Part shown: piece after piece, positions 1-8,092 of the stretch | How positions within the stretch are numbered: position 1 is the first letter of the stretch | Layout of the letters: every line of letters starts with the position of its first letter | NCBI RefSeq assembly: GCF_016793285.1 | Contig: NZ_JAEUMO010000029.1 | Span: forward strand, 1 to 60,429 | Length of the DNA stretch: 60,429 nt | Source: Phenylobacterium sp. | GTDB taxonomy: Bacteria > Pseudomonadota > Alphaproteobacteria > Caulobacterales > Caulobacteraceae | Reading direction: 5' to 3' | Program-made: the position numbers and the translations under genes | The notes under the pieces: generated by a model | Seen by the model: only the letters and a program-made list of their open reading frames with translations | Told to the model about the DNA's origin: nothing | The model's database searches: none

Positions 1-1106
1 ACCATCCGCTCCATGACCCGCCACATCCAGCCGGTGCCTTCGCGGCACGGCGTACACTGGCCGCAGCTCTCGTGCTTGTAGAAGTAGGCCGCCCGCGCGA
101 TGGCCTTCACCAGGTCGGCGTCCTTGTCGAACACGATCATCGTGCCGGTGCCCAGGCCCGAGCCCCGCGCCTGCAGGTCCTCGTAGGTCATCACCGCGAC
201 CTCGGCCTCCGCCGCCGGGATCATCCGCACCGAGATGCCGCCCGGGATGACGGCCTTCAGGTTGCCCCAGCCGCCGCGCACGCCGCCCATATGCTCTTCG
301 ATCAGCGTTTTCAGCGGGATGCCGACCGCGTCCTCGACCACGCAGGGCCGGTTCAGGTGGCCCGAGCCAGCGAACAGCTTGGTGCCGGTCGACTTCTCGG
401 TGCCGAACTGGGCGAACCAGTCGGCGCCGCGCCGCAGGATGGTGCCCACGACCGCGATGGTCTCGACGTTGTTCACAGTGGTCGGGCAGCCGTAGATGCC
501 GGCGCCGGCCGGGAACGGCGGCTTCAGGCGCGGCTGGCCCTTCTTGCCCTCGAAGCTCTCCATCAGCGCGGTCTCGTCGCCGCAGATGTAGGCGCCGCCG
601 CCATGCTGCACGCGCACGTCCACGTCCCAGCCGTGGATGTTGCCGGGGCCGATCAGCTTGGCGTCGTAGGCCTGCTTGATGGCGGCCAGCAGGCGCTCGC
701 GCTCATGCACGTACTCGCCGCGGATGTAGATGTAGGCCGTGTGCGCCCGCATGGCCTTGCAGGCGATGAGGCAGCCCTCGATCAAGAGGTGCGGGTCGTT
801 GCGCAGGATGTCGCGGTCCTTGCACGCGCCCGGCTCGGACTCGTCGGCGTTGACCAGCAGGTAGTGCGGCCGCTCGCTCTCCTGCTTGGGCATGAAGGTC
901 CACTTCAGCCCGGTGGCGAAGCCCGCGCCGCCGCGGCCGCGCAGGCCCGAGGCCTTGATCTGGTCGCAGATCCACTCCGGCGTCTGGGCCACGATGTCCT
1001 TGGTGCCGTTCCACGCGCCGCGCGCCTTCGCGCCATCCAGGCCCCAGTCGCGCTGGCCGTAGATGTTGAGGAAGATGCGGTCCTTGTCGGCCAGCAAACC
1101 GGGCAA
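1..1106 (-). CDS. nuoF: NADH-quinone oxidoreductase subunit F, 3' end cut by window
   Basis: This is the NADH- and FMN-binding subunit of respiratory complex I, on the cytoplasmic arm. It takes hydride from NADH and passes electrons to the [4Fe-4S] cluster N3. About 368 residues are visible of a family length near 430-440. The glycine-rich NADH/FMN motif [10 protein letters not shown] is at about residues 57-66. At the cut edge [11 protein letters not shown] supplies three of the four N3 cysteines. No ATG fits. A TTG at 1106, just after the stop of the preceding small gene and behind an AAGGGAGA Shine-Dalgarno, is the likely start; a second TTG at 1097 is possible. It is the last visible gene of the nuo operon. 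Confidence 0.95.
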   Translation of the reverse strand, partial: MPGLLADKDRIFLNIYGQRDWGLDGAKARGAWNGTKDIVAQTPEWICDQIKASGLRGRGGAGFATGLKWTFMPKQESERPHYLLVNADESEPGACKDRDILRNDPHLLIEGCLIACKAMRAHTAYIYIRGEYVHERERLLAAIKQAYDAKLIGPGNIHGWDVDVRVQHGGGAYICGDETALMESFEGKKGQPRLKPPFPAGAGIYGCPTTVNNVETIAVVGTILRRGADWFAQFGTEKSTGTKLFAGSGHLNRPCVVEDAVGIPLKTLIEEHMGGVRGGWGNLKAVIPGGISVRMIPAAEAEVAVMTYEDLQARGSGLGTGTMIVFDKDADLVKAIARAAYFYKHESCGQCTPCREGTGWMWRVMERM

Positions 1107-1107
1107 G

Positions 1108-1317
1108 TCAGGAGTCTCCCTTGCGGCCACGCAGGGCGGCCATGAACCACAGTTGGACGGCGAAGCCGCCGACCACGGCGGCGATCACCATCGCGATCGC
1201 CCACGTCTGGCCCTGGGCGTAGAGCATGATCCCGATCACGGCGACGAGGGCCGCCACGACGTTGGCGATCATCATCACCTTGCGCCGCCGCTGGATGGTC
1301 TCGACGTCCAGGGTCAT
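1108..1317 (-). CDS. Small two-helix membrane protein in the nuo operon
   Basis: A 69-residue protein with a short charged N-terminus containing QRRRK, then two hydrophobic helices (about residues 15-33 and 39-58) and a basic tail ending GRKGDS. No catalytic motif is seen. Its ATG overlaps the nuoE stop as ATGA and its stop is immediately before nuoF, so it is translationally coupled to complex I genes. Position and coupling suggest a role in assembly or stability of complex I, but that is inference. Small unassigned genes inside alphaproteobacterial nuo operons are known. The family was not identified with certainty. Confidence 0.75.
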   Translation of the reverse strand: MTLDVETIQRRRKVMMIANVVAALVAVIGIMLYAQGQTWAIAMVIAAVVGGFAVQLWFMAALRGRKGDS

Positions 1318-2000
1318 GCCCCCACCTTCGTCTTCGGCGCCTTGGGCGGCTTCGGCGGCAGGTTCGGTATGGTGATCTTCTTGGCCAGCGACCCGTCGTA
1401 GAGCTTGCTGTCGGTCAGCGTCAGCGGTTCGCCCGCGGGCGCCGAGCCCTGCCGCTTGATCTCCGAGCCCGGCTTGGGGGTCTTCCCGGCCGCGAACTCG
1501 TCCAGCAGCTTCTCGAAGCCTTCCGGCGTCAGGTCCTCGTAGTAGCGGTCGTTGATGGCCGCCATCGGCGCGTTGGCGCAGGCGCCCATGCACTCGACTT
1601 CCTGCCAGTAGAATTTGCCGTCGGCGCTCTTGTGGTTCTGGGGCCCGATGCGCCTCTTGCACACCTCCATGAGCGCCTCGGAGCCGCGCGTCTGGCAGGG
1701 CGTCGTGCCGCACACCTGCACCAGCGCATGCGTGCCCACCGGCTCCAGCATGAACATGGTGTAGAAGGTCGCCACCTCCAGCACCCGGATCACCGGCACG
1801 CCCAGCAGCTCGGCGATCGCGCGGATCGCGGGCTCGGGCACCCAGCCTTCCTGCTTCTGGACCAGCCACAGGATCGGCACCATGGCCGACTGCTGCCGGC
1901 CCGCCGGGAAGTTGGCCATCCACTGCTTCGCGGCCTTCAGCGTCGCGGGCGCGAACGCGAAGCTCGCGGGCTGGTCGGGGCTGAGACGACGAACGCTCAC
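1314..2000 (-). CDS. nuoE: NADH-quinone oxidoreductase subunit E
   Basis: A 228-residue thioredoxin-fold subunit of the complex I NADH dehydrogenase module. It carries the [2Fe-2S] cluster N1a next to the NuoF flavin. The four ligands are visible as C97 and C102 (CGTTPC) and C137 and C141 (CMGAC). The fold covers roughly residues 15-165. The C-terminal 60 residues are a proline- and lysine-rich tail (PPKPPKAPKTK) that is longer than in enterobacterial NuoE and probably disordered. The start ATG at 2000 lies 7 bases after the SnoaL-like gene. The stop overlaps the next ATG, so the module E-small protein-F is coupled. Confidence 0.95.
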   Translation of the reverse strand: MSVRRLSPDQPASFAFAPATLKAAKQWMANFPAGRQQSAMVPILWLVQKQEGWVPEPAIRAIAELLGVPVIRVLEVATFYTMFMLEPVGTHALVQVCGTTPCQTRGSEALMEVCKRRIGPQNHKSADGKFYWQEVECMGACANAPMAAINDRYYEDLTPEGFEKLLDEFAAGKTPKPGSEIKRQGSAPAGEPLTLTDSKLYDGSLAKKITIPNLPPKPPKAPKTKVGA

Positions 2001-2007
2001 GCGGGCC

Positions 2008-2358
2008 TCACTTGCGGAAATCCACGCGGGCGATCCTGCCGCCCGCGATGGTGTAGATGGCGATCACCTGGAAGGCCTCGGTCTCGCCGTCGCGGAACAC
2101 CCGCTCGTGGTCGATGACCGTGTCGCCGACGCAGATGCGGTTGGCGAGTTCGGCGCGGTTCCGGGGGAAGTCGGCGAACACCTGGGCGTACTTGGCGCGG
2201 TAGGCGTCCAGGCCGCGGATCGTGACGTCGCCGTTCAGGTCGGCCACCACCACGTCGTCGGCGAAGAACGCGCAGTGCGCGTCCAGGTCCTGGCGGTTGT
2301 AGGCGTCGAGCTGGCCGGCGGCGAGATCACCCGGCTTCAGATTGGCGGCCGCGGTCAT
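2008..2358 (-). CDS. NTF2/SnoaL-like protein inside the nuo operon
   Basis: A 116-residue alpha+beta cone-fold protein. Features typical of SnoaL-like/nuclear transport factor 2 families are the N-terminal helix with [17 protein letters not shown], the beta strand with [15 protein letters not shown] and the C-terminal strands [11 protein letters not shown]. The family includes isomerases, hydrolases and pure binding proteins, so no reaction can be named. The ATG overlaps the nuoD stop as ATGA and nuoE starts 7 bases after its stop. It is therefore co-translated with complex I subunits. It is not a known structural subunit of the bacterial enzyme; an accessory or assembly role is inference only. 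Confidence 0.85.
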   Translation of the reverse strand: MTAAANLKPGDLAAGQLDAYNRQDLDAHCAFFADDVVVADLNGDVTIRGLDAYRAKYAQVFADFPRNRAELANRICVGDTVIDHERVFRDGETEAFQVIAIYTIAGGRIARVDFRK

Positions 2359-3590
2359 CGGTCGATCTCCCCGAACACGATGTCCAGCGAGCCCAGGATG
2401 GCGGAGACGTCGGCCAGCATGTGGCCGCGGTTCATCCAGTCCATGGCCTGCAGGTGCGGATAGCCCGGCGCGCGGATCTTGGCGCGGTAGGGCTTGTTGG
2501 TCCCGTCGCTGACCAGGTAGACGCCGAACTCGCCCTTCGGCGCCTCGACGCAGGCGTAGACCTCGCCCGGCGGCGTCCGGTAGCCCTCGGTGAACAGCTT
2601 GAAGTGGTGGATCAGCGACTCCATCGAGCGCTTCATCTCGCCGCGGCGAGGCGCGGTGATCTTGTTGTCCTCGATCAGCACCGGACCCGGCGTCTTCAGC
2701 AGCGCCTCGCAGCACTGCTTCATGATCTTCGTCGACTCGCGCATCTCCTGCATCCGGCAGAGGTAGCGGTCGTAGCAGTCGCCGTTCACGCCCAGCGGAA
2801 TGTCGAAGTCCATGTCGTTGTAGGCGGCGTAGGGCTGGCTGCGGCGCAGGTCCCAGGGGATCCCGGAGCCGCGCACCATCACGCCCGAGAACGAGCGCGC
2901 GATGGCCTCCTCGCGGGTCACCACGCCGATGTCGACGTTGCGCTGCTTGAAGATGCGGTTGTGGGTGATCAGGCCTTCGATGTCGTCGCAGATGCGCGGG
3001 AAGCCGTCGCACCAGTCGGCGATGTCGCGCACCAGCGCCTCGGGCAGGTCCTGCCGCACGCCGCCCACGCGGTAGTAGTTGGCGTGCATCCGCGCGCCCG
3101 ACGCGCGCTCGTAGAACACCATGAGCTGCTCGCGCGGCTCGAAGCCCCAGAGCGGCGGCGTCAGCGCACCCACGTCCATGGCCTGGGTGGTCACGTTCAG
3201 CAGGTGGTTCAGGATGCGCCCGATCTCGTCGTAGAGCGTGCGGATCAGCAACGCCCGGTACGGCGGCGTCACCCCCAGCAGCTTCTCGATCGCCAGGCAG
3301 TAGGCGTGCTCCTGGTTCATGGGCGCCACGTAGTCGAGGCGGTCCATGTAGGGAATCGTCTGCTGATAGGGTCTAGCCTCCATCAGCTTCTCGGTGCCCC
3401 GGTGCAGCAGGCCGATGTGCGGGTCCACCCGCTCCACCACCTCGCCGTCCAGCTCCAGCACCAGGCGCAGCACGCCGTGGGCCGCCGGGTGCTGCGGGCC
3501 GAAGTTGATGTTGAACTTGCGGACCGGGGTCTCCGGCGTCTCGGGCGCGTAGAAGTCGGTGGCCGCCGCGGGGCTGTTGTCGCCGGTCAT
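2355..3590 (-). CDS. nuoD: NADH-quinone oxidoreductase subunit D
   Basis: A 411-residue 49-kDa-type subunit of the peripheral arm of complex I, related to [NiFe]-hydrogenase large subunits. It helps form the quinone pocket beside cluster N2 of NuoB. The family signature GPQHPAAHG lies near residue 29 and is followed by the conserved stretches [12 protein letters not shown] and [11 protein letters not shown]-like [10 protein letters not shown]. The C-terminus ends DIVFGEIDR as expected. The reading frame is open further upstream, but the ATG at 3590 overlaps the nuoC stop (ATGA) and gives the usual family length, so it was chosen. Confidence 0.96.
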   Translation of the reverse strand: MTGDNSPAAATDFYAPETPETPVRKFNINFGPQHPAAHGVLRLVLELDGEVVERVDPHIGLLHRGTEKLMEARPYQQTIPYMDRLDYVAPMNQEHAYCLAIEKLLGVTPPYRALLIRTLYDEIGRILNHLLNVTTQAMDVGALTPPLWGFEPREQLMVFYERASGARMHANYYRVGGVRQDLPEALVRDIADWCDGFPRICDDIEGLITHNRIFKQRNVDIGVVTREEAIARSFSGVMVRGSGIPWDLRRSQPYAAYNDMDFDIPLGVNGDCYDRYLCRMQEMRESTKIMKQCCEALLKTPGPVLIEDNKITAPRRGEMKRSMESLIHHFKLFTEGYRTPPGEVYACVEAPKGEFGVYLVSDGTNKPYRAKIRAPGYPHLQAMDWMNRGHMLADVSAILGSLDIVFGEIDR

Positions 3591-4228
3591 GTCTTGTCCC
3601 CGGTCTTCTCGCCAGGGCCCTTCTCGTCGCCGGGCAGGATCGGGGCGAAGCCCTTCTCCACGCCTTCCCAGGGCGAGAGGAAATCCCAGTTGCGCCACTC
3701 GACCGACTTCACGGGCTCGTAGACCACCCGCTTCAGCTCGTCGTCGTAGCGGACCTCGACGTAGCCGGTCATCGGGAAGTCCTTGCGGAGCGGATGGCCG
3801 TGGAAGCCGTAGTCCGTCAGGATGCGCCGCAGGTCGGGGTGGCCGTCGAAGAACACGCCGTACATGTCGAACGTCTCGCGCTCGAACCAGTCGGCCGCCG
3901 AGAACACGCTCACCACCGACGGCACCGCGGTGTCCTCGTCGGTCTGCACCTTCAGCCGCACGCGCCGGTTCTTCGTCAGCGACAGCAGGTGGTAGACCAC
4001 GTCGAACCGCAGCGGCCGCTCGGGATAGTCCGCCCCGCAGAGGTCGATGAGCTGCTGGAAGCCCTGCGCATCCTTCAGGTAGGTCAGCGCCTCGACCACC
4101 CGGCCCGCCGGCCCGGTCAGCGTCAGTTCGCCGAACGCCACCGACGACCCGGTGATGACGCCCTTGGCCTCCTTGACGATGGCCTTTCCGAGCTTGGAAA
4201 GCTCGCTCTCGCTCGCGGGCCAGCTCAT
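3587..4228 (-). CDS. nuoC: NADH-quinone oxidoreductase subunit C
   Basis: A 213-residue 30-kDa subunit of complex I, which stabilises the NuoB/NuoD quinone-reducing module. The core signature [20 protein letters not shown] followed by [16 protein letters not shown] is clearly visible. The C-terminal tail is charged ([14 protein letters not shown]). It is separate from nuoD, unlike the fused nuoCD of enterobacteria. The ATG at 4228 overlaps the nuoB stop and its own stop overlaps the nuoD ATG, so B-C-D are tightly coupled. Confidence 0.96.
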   Translation of the reverse strand: MSWPASESELSKLGKAIVKEAKGVITGSSVAFGELTLTGPAGRVVEALTYLKDAQGFQQLIDLCGADYPERPLRFDVVYHLLSLTKNRRVRLKVQTDEDTAVPSVVSVFSAADWFERETFDMYGVFFDGHPDLRRILTDYGFHGHPLRKDFPMTGYVEVRYDDELKRVVYEPVKSVEWRNWDFLSPWEGVEKGFAPILPGDEKGPGEKTGDKT

Positions 4229-4809
4229 CGCACGATCGTCCCGGTGCGGCGGATCTTCTTCTGCAGTTGCAGCACGCCGTAGACCAGCGCCTCGGCGGTC
4301 GGCGGACAGCCCGGCACGTACACGTCCACCGGCACGATCCGGTCGCAGCCGCGCACGGTCGAATAGCTGAAGTAGTAGTAGCCGCCGCCGTTGGCGCAGC
4401 TTCCCATCGAGATCACGTACCGCGGCTCGGGCATCTGGTCGTAGACCTTGCGCAGCGCGGGAGCCATCTTGTTCACCAGCGTGCCGGCCACGATCATCAC
4501 GTCGCTCTGCCGCGGGCTGGCGCGCGGCGCGAAGCCGTAGCGCTCCAGGTCGTAGCGCGGCATCGAGGCCTGCATCATCTCGACCGCGCAGCACGCGAGG
4601 CCGAACGTCATCCACATCAGCGAGCCCGTGCGGGCCCAGGTGATCAGGTCGTCGACGCCGGCGGTCACGAAGCCCTTGTCGGCCAACCGCTGCGACACGC
4701 CGTCGAAGAACGGGTCATGCTTCTGCGGGTCGTAGCCTTCGACGGTCGTGCGACCGGCGGAGCCCGCCGGGACGATCGCGCCGCTACCCGGGGGAACGAT
4801 CACTCCCAT
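4225..4809 (-). CDS. nuoB: NADH-quinone oxidoreductase subunit B
   Basis: A 194-residue PSST-type subunit of complex I that holds cluster N2, the last iron-sulfur centre before quinone. The ligands are visible as the adjacent pair C73-C74 (LACCAVE), C138 (MGSCANGGG) and C168 ([10 protein letters not shown]). The N-terminal 45 residues are a variable glycine/proline-rich extension. The ATG at 4809 lies inside the end of nuoA (overlap of about 10 bases), and the stop overlaps nuoC. All key residues are intact. Confidence 0.97.
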   Translation of the reverse strand: MGVIVPPGSGAIVPAGSAGRTTVEGYDPQKHDPFFDGVSQRLADKGFVTAGVDDLITWARTGSLMWMTFGLACCAVEMMQASMPRYDLERYGFAPRASPRQSDVMIVAGTLVNKMAPALRKVYDQMPEPRYVISMGSCANGGGYYYFSYSTVRGCDRIVPVDVYVPGCPPTAEALVYGVLQLQKKIRRTGTIVR

Positions 4810-5177
4810 TCCAGGGCGCCCTTCTTCCACTCGTAGATGAAGCCCACCGTCAGCACGCCCAGGAAGGTCATCATCGACCAGAAGGCGTACTTCGCCGCAT
4901 CCGGCGGCAGCTTCATCAGCGCCACGGCCCACGGGAACAGGAACGCGACTTCCAGGTCGAAGATGATGAAGAGAATCGAGACGAGGTAGAATCGCACGTC
5001 GAACTTCATCCGTGCGTCGTCGAAGGCGTTGAAGCCGCATTCGTAGGACGACAGCTTCTCGGGATCGGGCGCCTTGGGCGCCAGCACCGAGGCGAACAGG
5101 ATGAAGACGATACCCAGCACCGCCGCGATCCCCAGGAAGATCACGATGGGCAGGTACTCGAGCAGGAAGTCGTTCAC
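4800..5177 (-). CDS. nuoA: NADH-quinone oxidoreductase subunit A
   Basis: A 125-residue membrane subunit of complex I with three predicted transmembrane helices: near residues 8-30, around [20 protein letters not shown], and near the C-terminus. The conserved loop [12 protein letters not shown], with the redox-state-sensitive cysteine of the ND3 family, is present, as is the [12 protein letters not shown] signature. The GTG at 5177 gives the normal family length and has GGAG about 7 bases upstream. An in-frame ATG at 5234 would add an atypical basic leader. This is the first gene of the operon; the promoter should lie in the spacer just beyond 5177. Confidence 0.95.
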   Translation of the reverse strand: MNDFLLEYLPIVIFLGIAAVLGIVFILFASVLAPKAPDPEKLSSYECGFNAFDDARMKFDVRFYLVSILFIIFDLEVAFLFPWAVALMKLPPDAAKYAFWSMMTFLGVLTVGFIYEWKKGALEWE

Positions 5178-5598
5178 GTAAGTCTCCGGAGGGAGTCGCG
5201 GCGCCCTTCTAGACCGATCATTCCGGTGTTTCAAACCGCCTTGTGCAGCGCGAAACGGAGGTTTTTTCGGAAGTTGCGAACCCTTCTCAATTAGCCGGCC
5301 GACGAACCTTCAGAGGCATCCCGCCGAGCGGCCTCAGGGCCACGTCGGTCCTGGGCTGCACGACGTGTCCGGGCGCGGGTTCGAAGGCGTACTCCGCCAC
5401 CCAGCGCGAGAGCAGGATCAGCGCCCCGGCCTGCCGACGCCGCCGTGGATCGCGGTCGGCGCGTAGCACCCGTCTTCAAACCGCGGGAACGCGAGAGAAC
5501 GCGGAGGCGCCGGGCCGTTCGTGACCCTTCCGCACCGTTCCTCGTTCCGCGGGTCCCTGCAAATCCGTGCGGCGGATGGTCCCCCGAGCACTCAGTCG
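5178..5598. other. Spacer between nuoA and tRNA-Asp
   Basis: About 420 bases without an intact gene. It must contain the nuo promoter (minus strand), but no confident -35/-10 pair was recognised. It also carries a truncated cytochrome P450-like reading frame (5287-5430). Short open frames on the plus strand here have arginine-rich, unnatural composition and were not accepted. Confidence 0.6.
5287..5430 (-). pseudogene. Cytochrome P450 C-terminal remnant
   Basis: The frame reads a helix-like stretch with ALILLSRWVAEYAFEPAPG and then [15 protein letters not shown] before a stop at 5287-5289. This matches the pattern at the end of bacterial cytochrome P450s: the L-helix remnant, then pg..v.p...iTLRP.gGlpm.lrrR. 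The heme-binding FGxGxRxCxG loop that should precede it is missing. The frame is closed by a stop just upstream of the GTG at 5469, so only the last 40-odd residues survive. G and C dominate third codon positions, which supports former coding. The assignment is by eye. Confidence 0.5.
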
Positions 5599-5627
5599 TT
5601 GACACGATTCCGACCCGCCCATATGAG
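5599..5627 (+). promoter_or_regulatory. Sigma70-type promoter of tRNA-Asp
   Basis: TTGACA at 5599-5604 and TATGAG at 5622-5627 are separated by exactly 17 bases. The -10 box ends 30 bases before the tRNA, so a short leader would be transcribed. The match to consensus and the position make this a convincing housekeeping promoter. Confidence 0.75.
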
Positions 5628-5657
5628 ACGCGCCTTCGCAGCGCCGGACGGCATTGC

Positions 5658-5734
<77 letters not shown>

Positions 5735-5810
5735 CTTCCGGTGGCGAACTCCCCAAATCCGAACAGACTCCTGACGCCAGGCGCCGTTCGCCGCGTTAGA
5801 GACCTTGCCT

Positions 5811-7523
5811 ATGGCCTTCCCCGCCACACATCCCGCCCTCGCCCGCGCGCTCGACGCGCAGGGCTATCAGGAGCCGACGCCGGTCCAGGCCGCCGTCCTC
5901 GCCGCCGAGCCCGACCGCGACCTGCTGGTCTCGGCCCAGACCGGGTCGGGCAAGACCGTCGCCTTCGGCCTTGCCGCCGCGCCGACCCTGCTGGGCGAGG
6001 CCGAGCGGTTCGATCGCGCCGCCGCGCCGCTGGCCCTCGTCATCGCCCCGACGCGCGAGCTGGCCCTGCAGGTCGCGCGCGAGTTCGGCTGGCTCTACGC
6101 CCCGGCCGGCGCGCGCATCGCCACCTGCGTCGGCGGCATGGACGCCCGCGCCGAGCAGCGCACCCTGAACGGCGGCGCCCACATCGTCGTCGGCACGCCC
6201 GGCCGCCTGCGCGACCACCTGGAGCGCGGCAACCTCGACCTCTCGGCCCTCAAGGTCGTCGTCCTCGACGAGGCCGACGAGATGCTCGACATGGGCTTCC
6301 GCGAGGACCTCCAGGAGATCCTGGACGCCGCGCCCGCCGAGCGCCGCACCTTCCTGTTCAGCGCCACGATCGCGCGCGAGATCGCCGCATTGGCCAGGCG
6401 CTACCAGCGCGACGCGGTGCGTATCGACACCATCCGCCGCGACGAGAGCCACGGCGACATCGCCTACCGCGCCGTCCGCGCCGCCCCGACCGAGATCGAG
6501 AACGCGGTCGTCAACGTGCTGCGCTACTTCGAGAGCCCCGGCGCGCTGATCTTCTGCGCCACCCGTGAGCGCGTGCGCTACCTCCACTCCGCCCTGCGCG
6601 AACGCGGCTTCGCGGTCGTCCAGCTTTCCGGCGAGCTGAGCCAGAAGGAGCGGTCCGACGCGCTCCAGGCGCTGCGCGACGGCCACGCCCGCGCCTGCAT
6701 CGCCACCGACGTCGCCGCGCGCGGCCTCGACCTGCCCGACCTCGGCCTCGTGATCCACGCCGACCTGCCGGCCGGCCCGCCCGCCCTGCTCCACCGCAGC
6801 GGCCGCACGGGCCGCGCGGGCAGGAAGGGCGTCTCGGTCGTCATGGTCCCGCACCCCAAGCGCCGCCAGGCCGAGCGCCTGTTGCAGATCGCCGGCGTCG
6901 ACGCCGAGTGGTCGGGCCCGCCGCTGCCGGAGGAGATCCGCGCCAGGGACCAGGCCCGGATGCTGGAGGACCCGATCCTCACCGACACGCCCACCGCCGA
7001 AGACGTCGAGCTGGCCCAGCGCCTGCTCGCAGACCGCAGCCCCGAGGCCGTCGCCGCGGCCCTGGTTCGCCTCTACCGCTCGCGCCTGCCGGCGCCGGAG
7101 GAGATGCTGCCCGACCGCGGCCCGGATCGCGGCGGCGAGCCCCGGCCGCTCCGTCCCGAGCGCCAGGCCCAGATCGAGTCCGCCGACGGGAGCTGGTTCC
7201 GCCTGCCCGTGGGCCGTTCGAAGAACGCCGACCCGAAGTGGCTGGTCCCGCTGATCTGCCGGCTGGGCCACGTCACCAAGAAGGACATCGGCCTGATCCG
7301 CATCTTCGACCATGAAACGAAGTTCCAGATCGCCCCGGACGCCGAAGGCCGCTTCCTCGAGGCCGTCCGCGCCGCCGCGGACGCCGGGGAGATCCGTATC
7401 AATCCCTCCAGCGCGCCGGGGCCCCAGGCTCCGCGTGGCCCGCGTCCCCACGGCAAAGGCCCGCCCGGCAAGCCCGCGCCCGGCAACCGCGGTCCCAGGC
7501 CGCCGCGCGGCCCTCGCCGCTGA
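5811..7523 (+). CDS. DEAD-box RNA helicase with DbpA-type RNA-binding domain
   Basis: A 570-residue ATP-dependent RNA helicase, probably acting in ribosome assembly or mRNA turnover. Motifs in order: Q-motif EPTPVQ near 21-26, motif I AQTGSGKT (42-49), Ia PTRELALQ (80-87), Ib TPGRL (129-133), II DEAD (153-156), III SAT near 187, and VI HRSGRTGRAGR near 327. Around residues 460-530 the stretch WFRLPVGRSKNADPKWLVP through TKKDIGLIRIFD matches the DbpA RNA-binding domain. The C-terminus is a disordered GP/R-rich tail. ATG at 5811 was preferred to a TTG two codons upstream. It could be called DbpA-like or DeaD-like; 23S rRNA hairpin specificity is unproven. Confidence 0.92.
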   Translation: MAFPATHPALARALDAQGYQEPTPVQAAVLAAEPDRDLLVSAQTGSGKTVAFGLAAAPTLLGEAERFDRAAAPLALVIAPTRELALQVAREFGWLYAPAGARIATCVGGMDARAEQRTLNGGAHIVVGTPGRLRDHLERGNLDLSALKVVVLDEADEMLDMGFREDLQEILDAAPAERRTFLFSATIAREIAALARRYQRDAVRIDTIRRDESHGDIAYRAVRAAPTEIENAVVNVLRYFESPGALIFCATRERVRYLHSALRERGFAVVQLSGELSQKERSDALQALRDGHARACIATDVAARGLDLPDLGLVIHADLPAGPPALLHRSGRTGRAGRKGVSVVMVPHPKRRQAERLLQIAGVDAEWSGPPLPEEIRARDQARMLEDPILTDTPTAEDVELAQRLLADRSPEAVAAALVRLYRSRLPAPEEMLPDRGPDRGGEPRPLRPERQAQIESADGSWFRLPVGRSKNADPKWLVPLICRLGHVTKKDIGLIRIFDHETKFQIAPDAEGRFLEAVRAAADAGEIRINPSSAPGPQAPRGPRPHGKGPPGKPAPGNRGPRPPRGPRR

Positions 7524-7594
7524 GACCACCGCGCCGCACGGACGCACCCTTGACGCGACGAGATGTCACGGAACATCTCAGGCGTGTGTATGCG

Positions 7595-7630
7595 AAAAAG
7601 AACCCCCGGTCCCTGTACGCGGACCGGGGG
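7595..7630 (-). terminator. Intrinsic terminator reading leftward
   Basis: CCCCCGGTCC (7603-7612) pairs perfectly with GGACCGGGGG (7621-7630) around an 8-base loop. On the minus strand the stem is followed by TTCTTTTT (7602 down to 7595). On the plus strand there is no T-run, so it terminates minus-strand transcription. No minus-strand protein gene lies upstream, which implies a non-coding transcript. Confidence 0.8.
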
Positions 7631-7651
7631 CTTCAGAGGGGGCCTACGGGT

Positions 7652-7852
7652 CTAGGGTCCCGCAAGCTCTCGCCGGTTATCGAATCTGCAAGGCGACCCC
7701 CCAGCCACCTTCCAGACCCCTCGCCGAGCGAGCTGGGCTCGCACCGGCGAGCCCGGGGAGAGGTCTCGACGCTTCAAGGCGCCCCCCCGGACGCAATCCG
7801 TCTGCCAGTCCGCCCGCGGGAGCTAGGCGGCGGCGTCGGGACCGGGACCTAG
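7652..7852 (-). ncRNA. Candidate structured RNA, possibly 6S-like
   Basis: The two ends form a closing stem: on the minus strand CTAGGTCCCG (7852-7843) pairs with CGGGACCCTAG (7662-7652) with one bulged C. Inside, GACCTCTC (7765-7758) pairs with GAGGGGTC (7722-7715) with one G-U. The tip has a perfect 8-bp hairpin, GGGCTCGC/GCGAGCCC at 7735-7754. The strands between the stems form a large asymmetric internal loop. A terminator with a T-run follows at 7630-7595. A rod of about 200 bases with a closing stem, central bubble and apical stem is the architecture of 6S RNA, but no diagnostic primary-sequence motif was recognised. RNase P, SRP and tmRNA hallmarks are absent. Confidence 0.45.
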
Positions 7853-7943
7853 GGCCGAGTGTCGGGTCTGCCCTGGGTCCCCGGATGCGGTCGAAACCCA
7901 CGTCTAAGATCATCAGGAGTAGCTCCGACCCGACATGGAGCGG

Positions 7944-7978
7944 TTCCGATCTTTCCCCGAGCAATTCCCGATCTTTCC
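7944..7978 (+). promoter_or_regulatory. Direct repeat, possible regulator-binding site
   Basis: CCGATCTTTCC occurs at 7946-7956 and again at 7968-7978, that is 22 bases apart or about two helical turns. It lies about 115 bases before the start of a gene for an OmpR-type winged-helix protein. Such regulators bind tandem direct repeats as dimers, so an autoregulatory operator is plausible but unproven. Confidence 0.35.
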
Positions 7979-8092
7979 GCCTTGGTTGCGGCGCAGCGCG
8001 CCACTAGGTTGTGAGGAGCGTCCGAGTCAGGGGGTCGCGGGCGAGCGGGGCCGCAGGGACCCGTTCGCGGGGTAAAACGGGACTGGAGTTCT

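Larger units (their letters stand above)
7524..8092. other. Long non-coding interval after the helicase
   Basis: About 570 bases with no credible protein gene. It holds a 7-bp hairpin just after the helicase (7560-7579, GAGATGT / ACATCTC), a strong minus-strand terminator (7595-7630), a long self-pairing region (7652-7852) that looks like a structured RNA gene, and a direct repeat (7944-7978) in front of the regulator gene at 8093. Short open frames across it conflict with the pairing and have no protein-like composition. Confidence 0.6.

Noticed and set aside
5243-5524. 93-codon plus-strand frame in the nuoA-tRNA spacer
   Set aside because: Arginine/serine-rich, no ribosome site, overlaps the P450-like remnant on the other strand.
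7652-7852. RNase P RNA, SRP RNA or tmRNA
   Set aside because: The conserved RNase P GGAAAGTCC-type core, the SRP GGAAGGAAGCAGC loop and a tmRNA tag-peptide frame were all looked for and not found.
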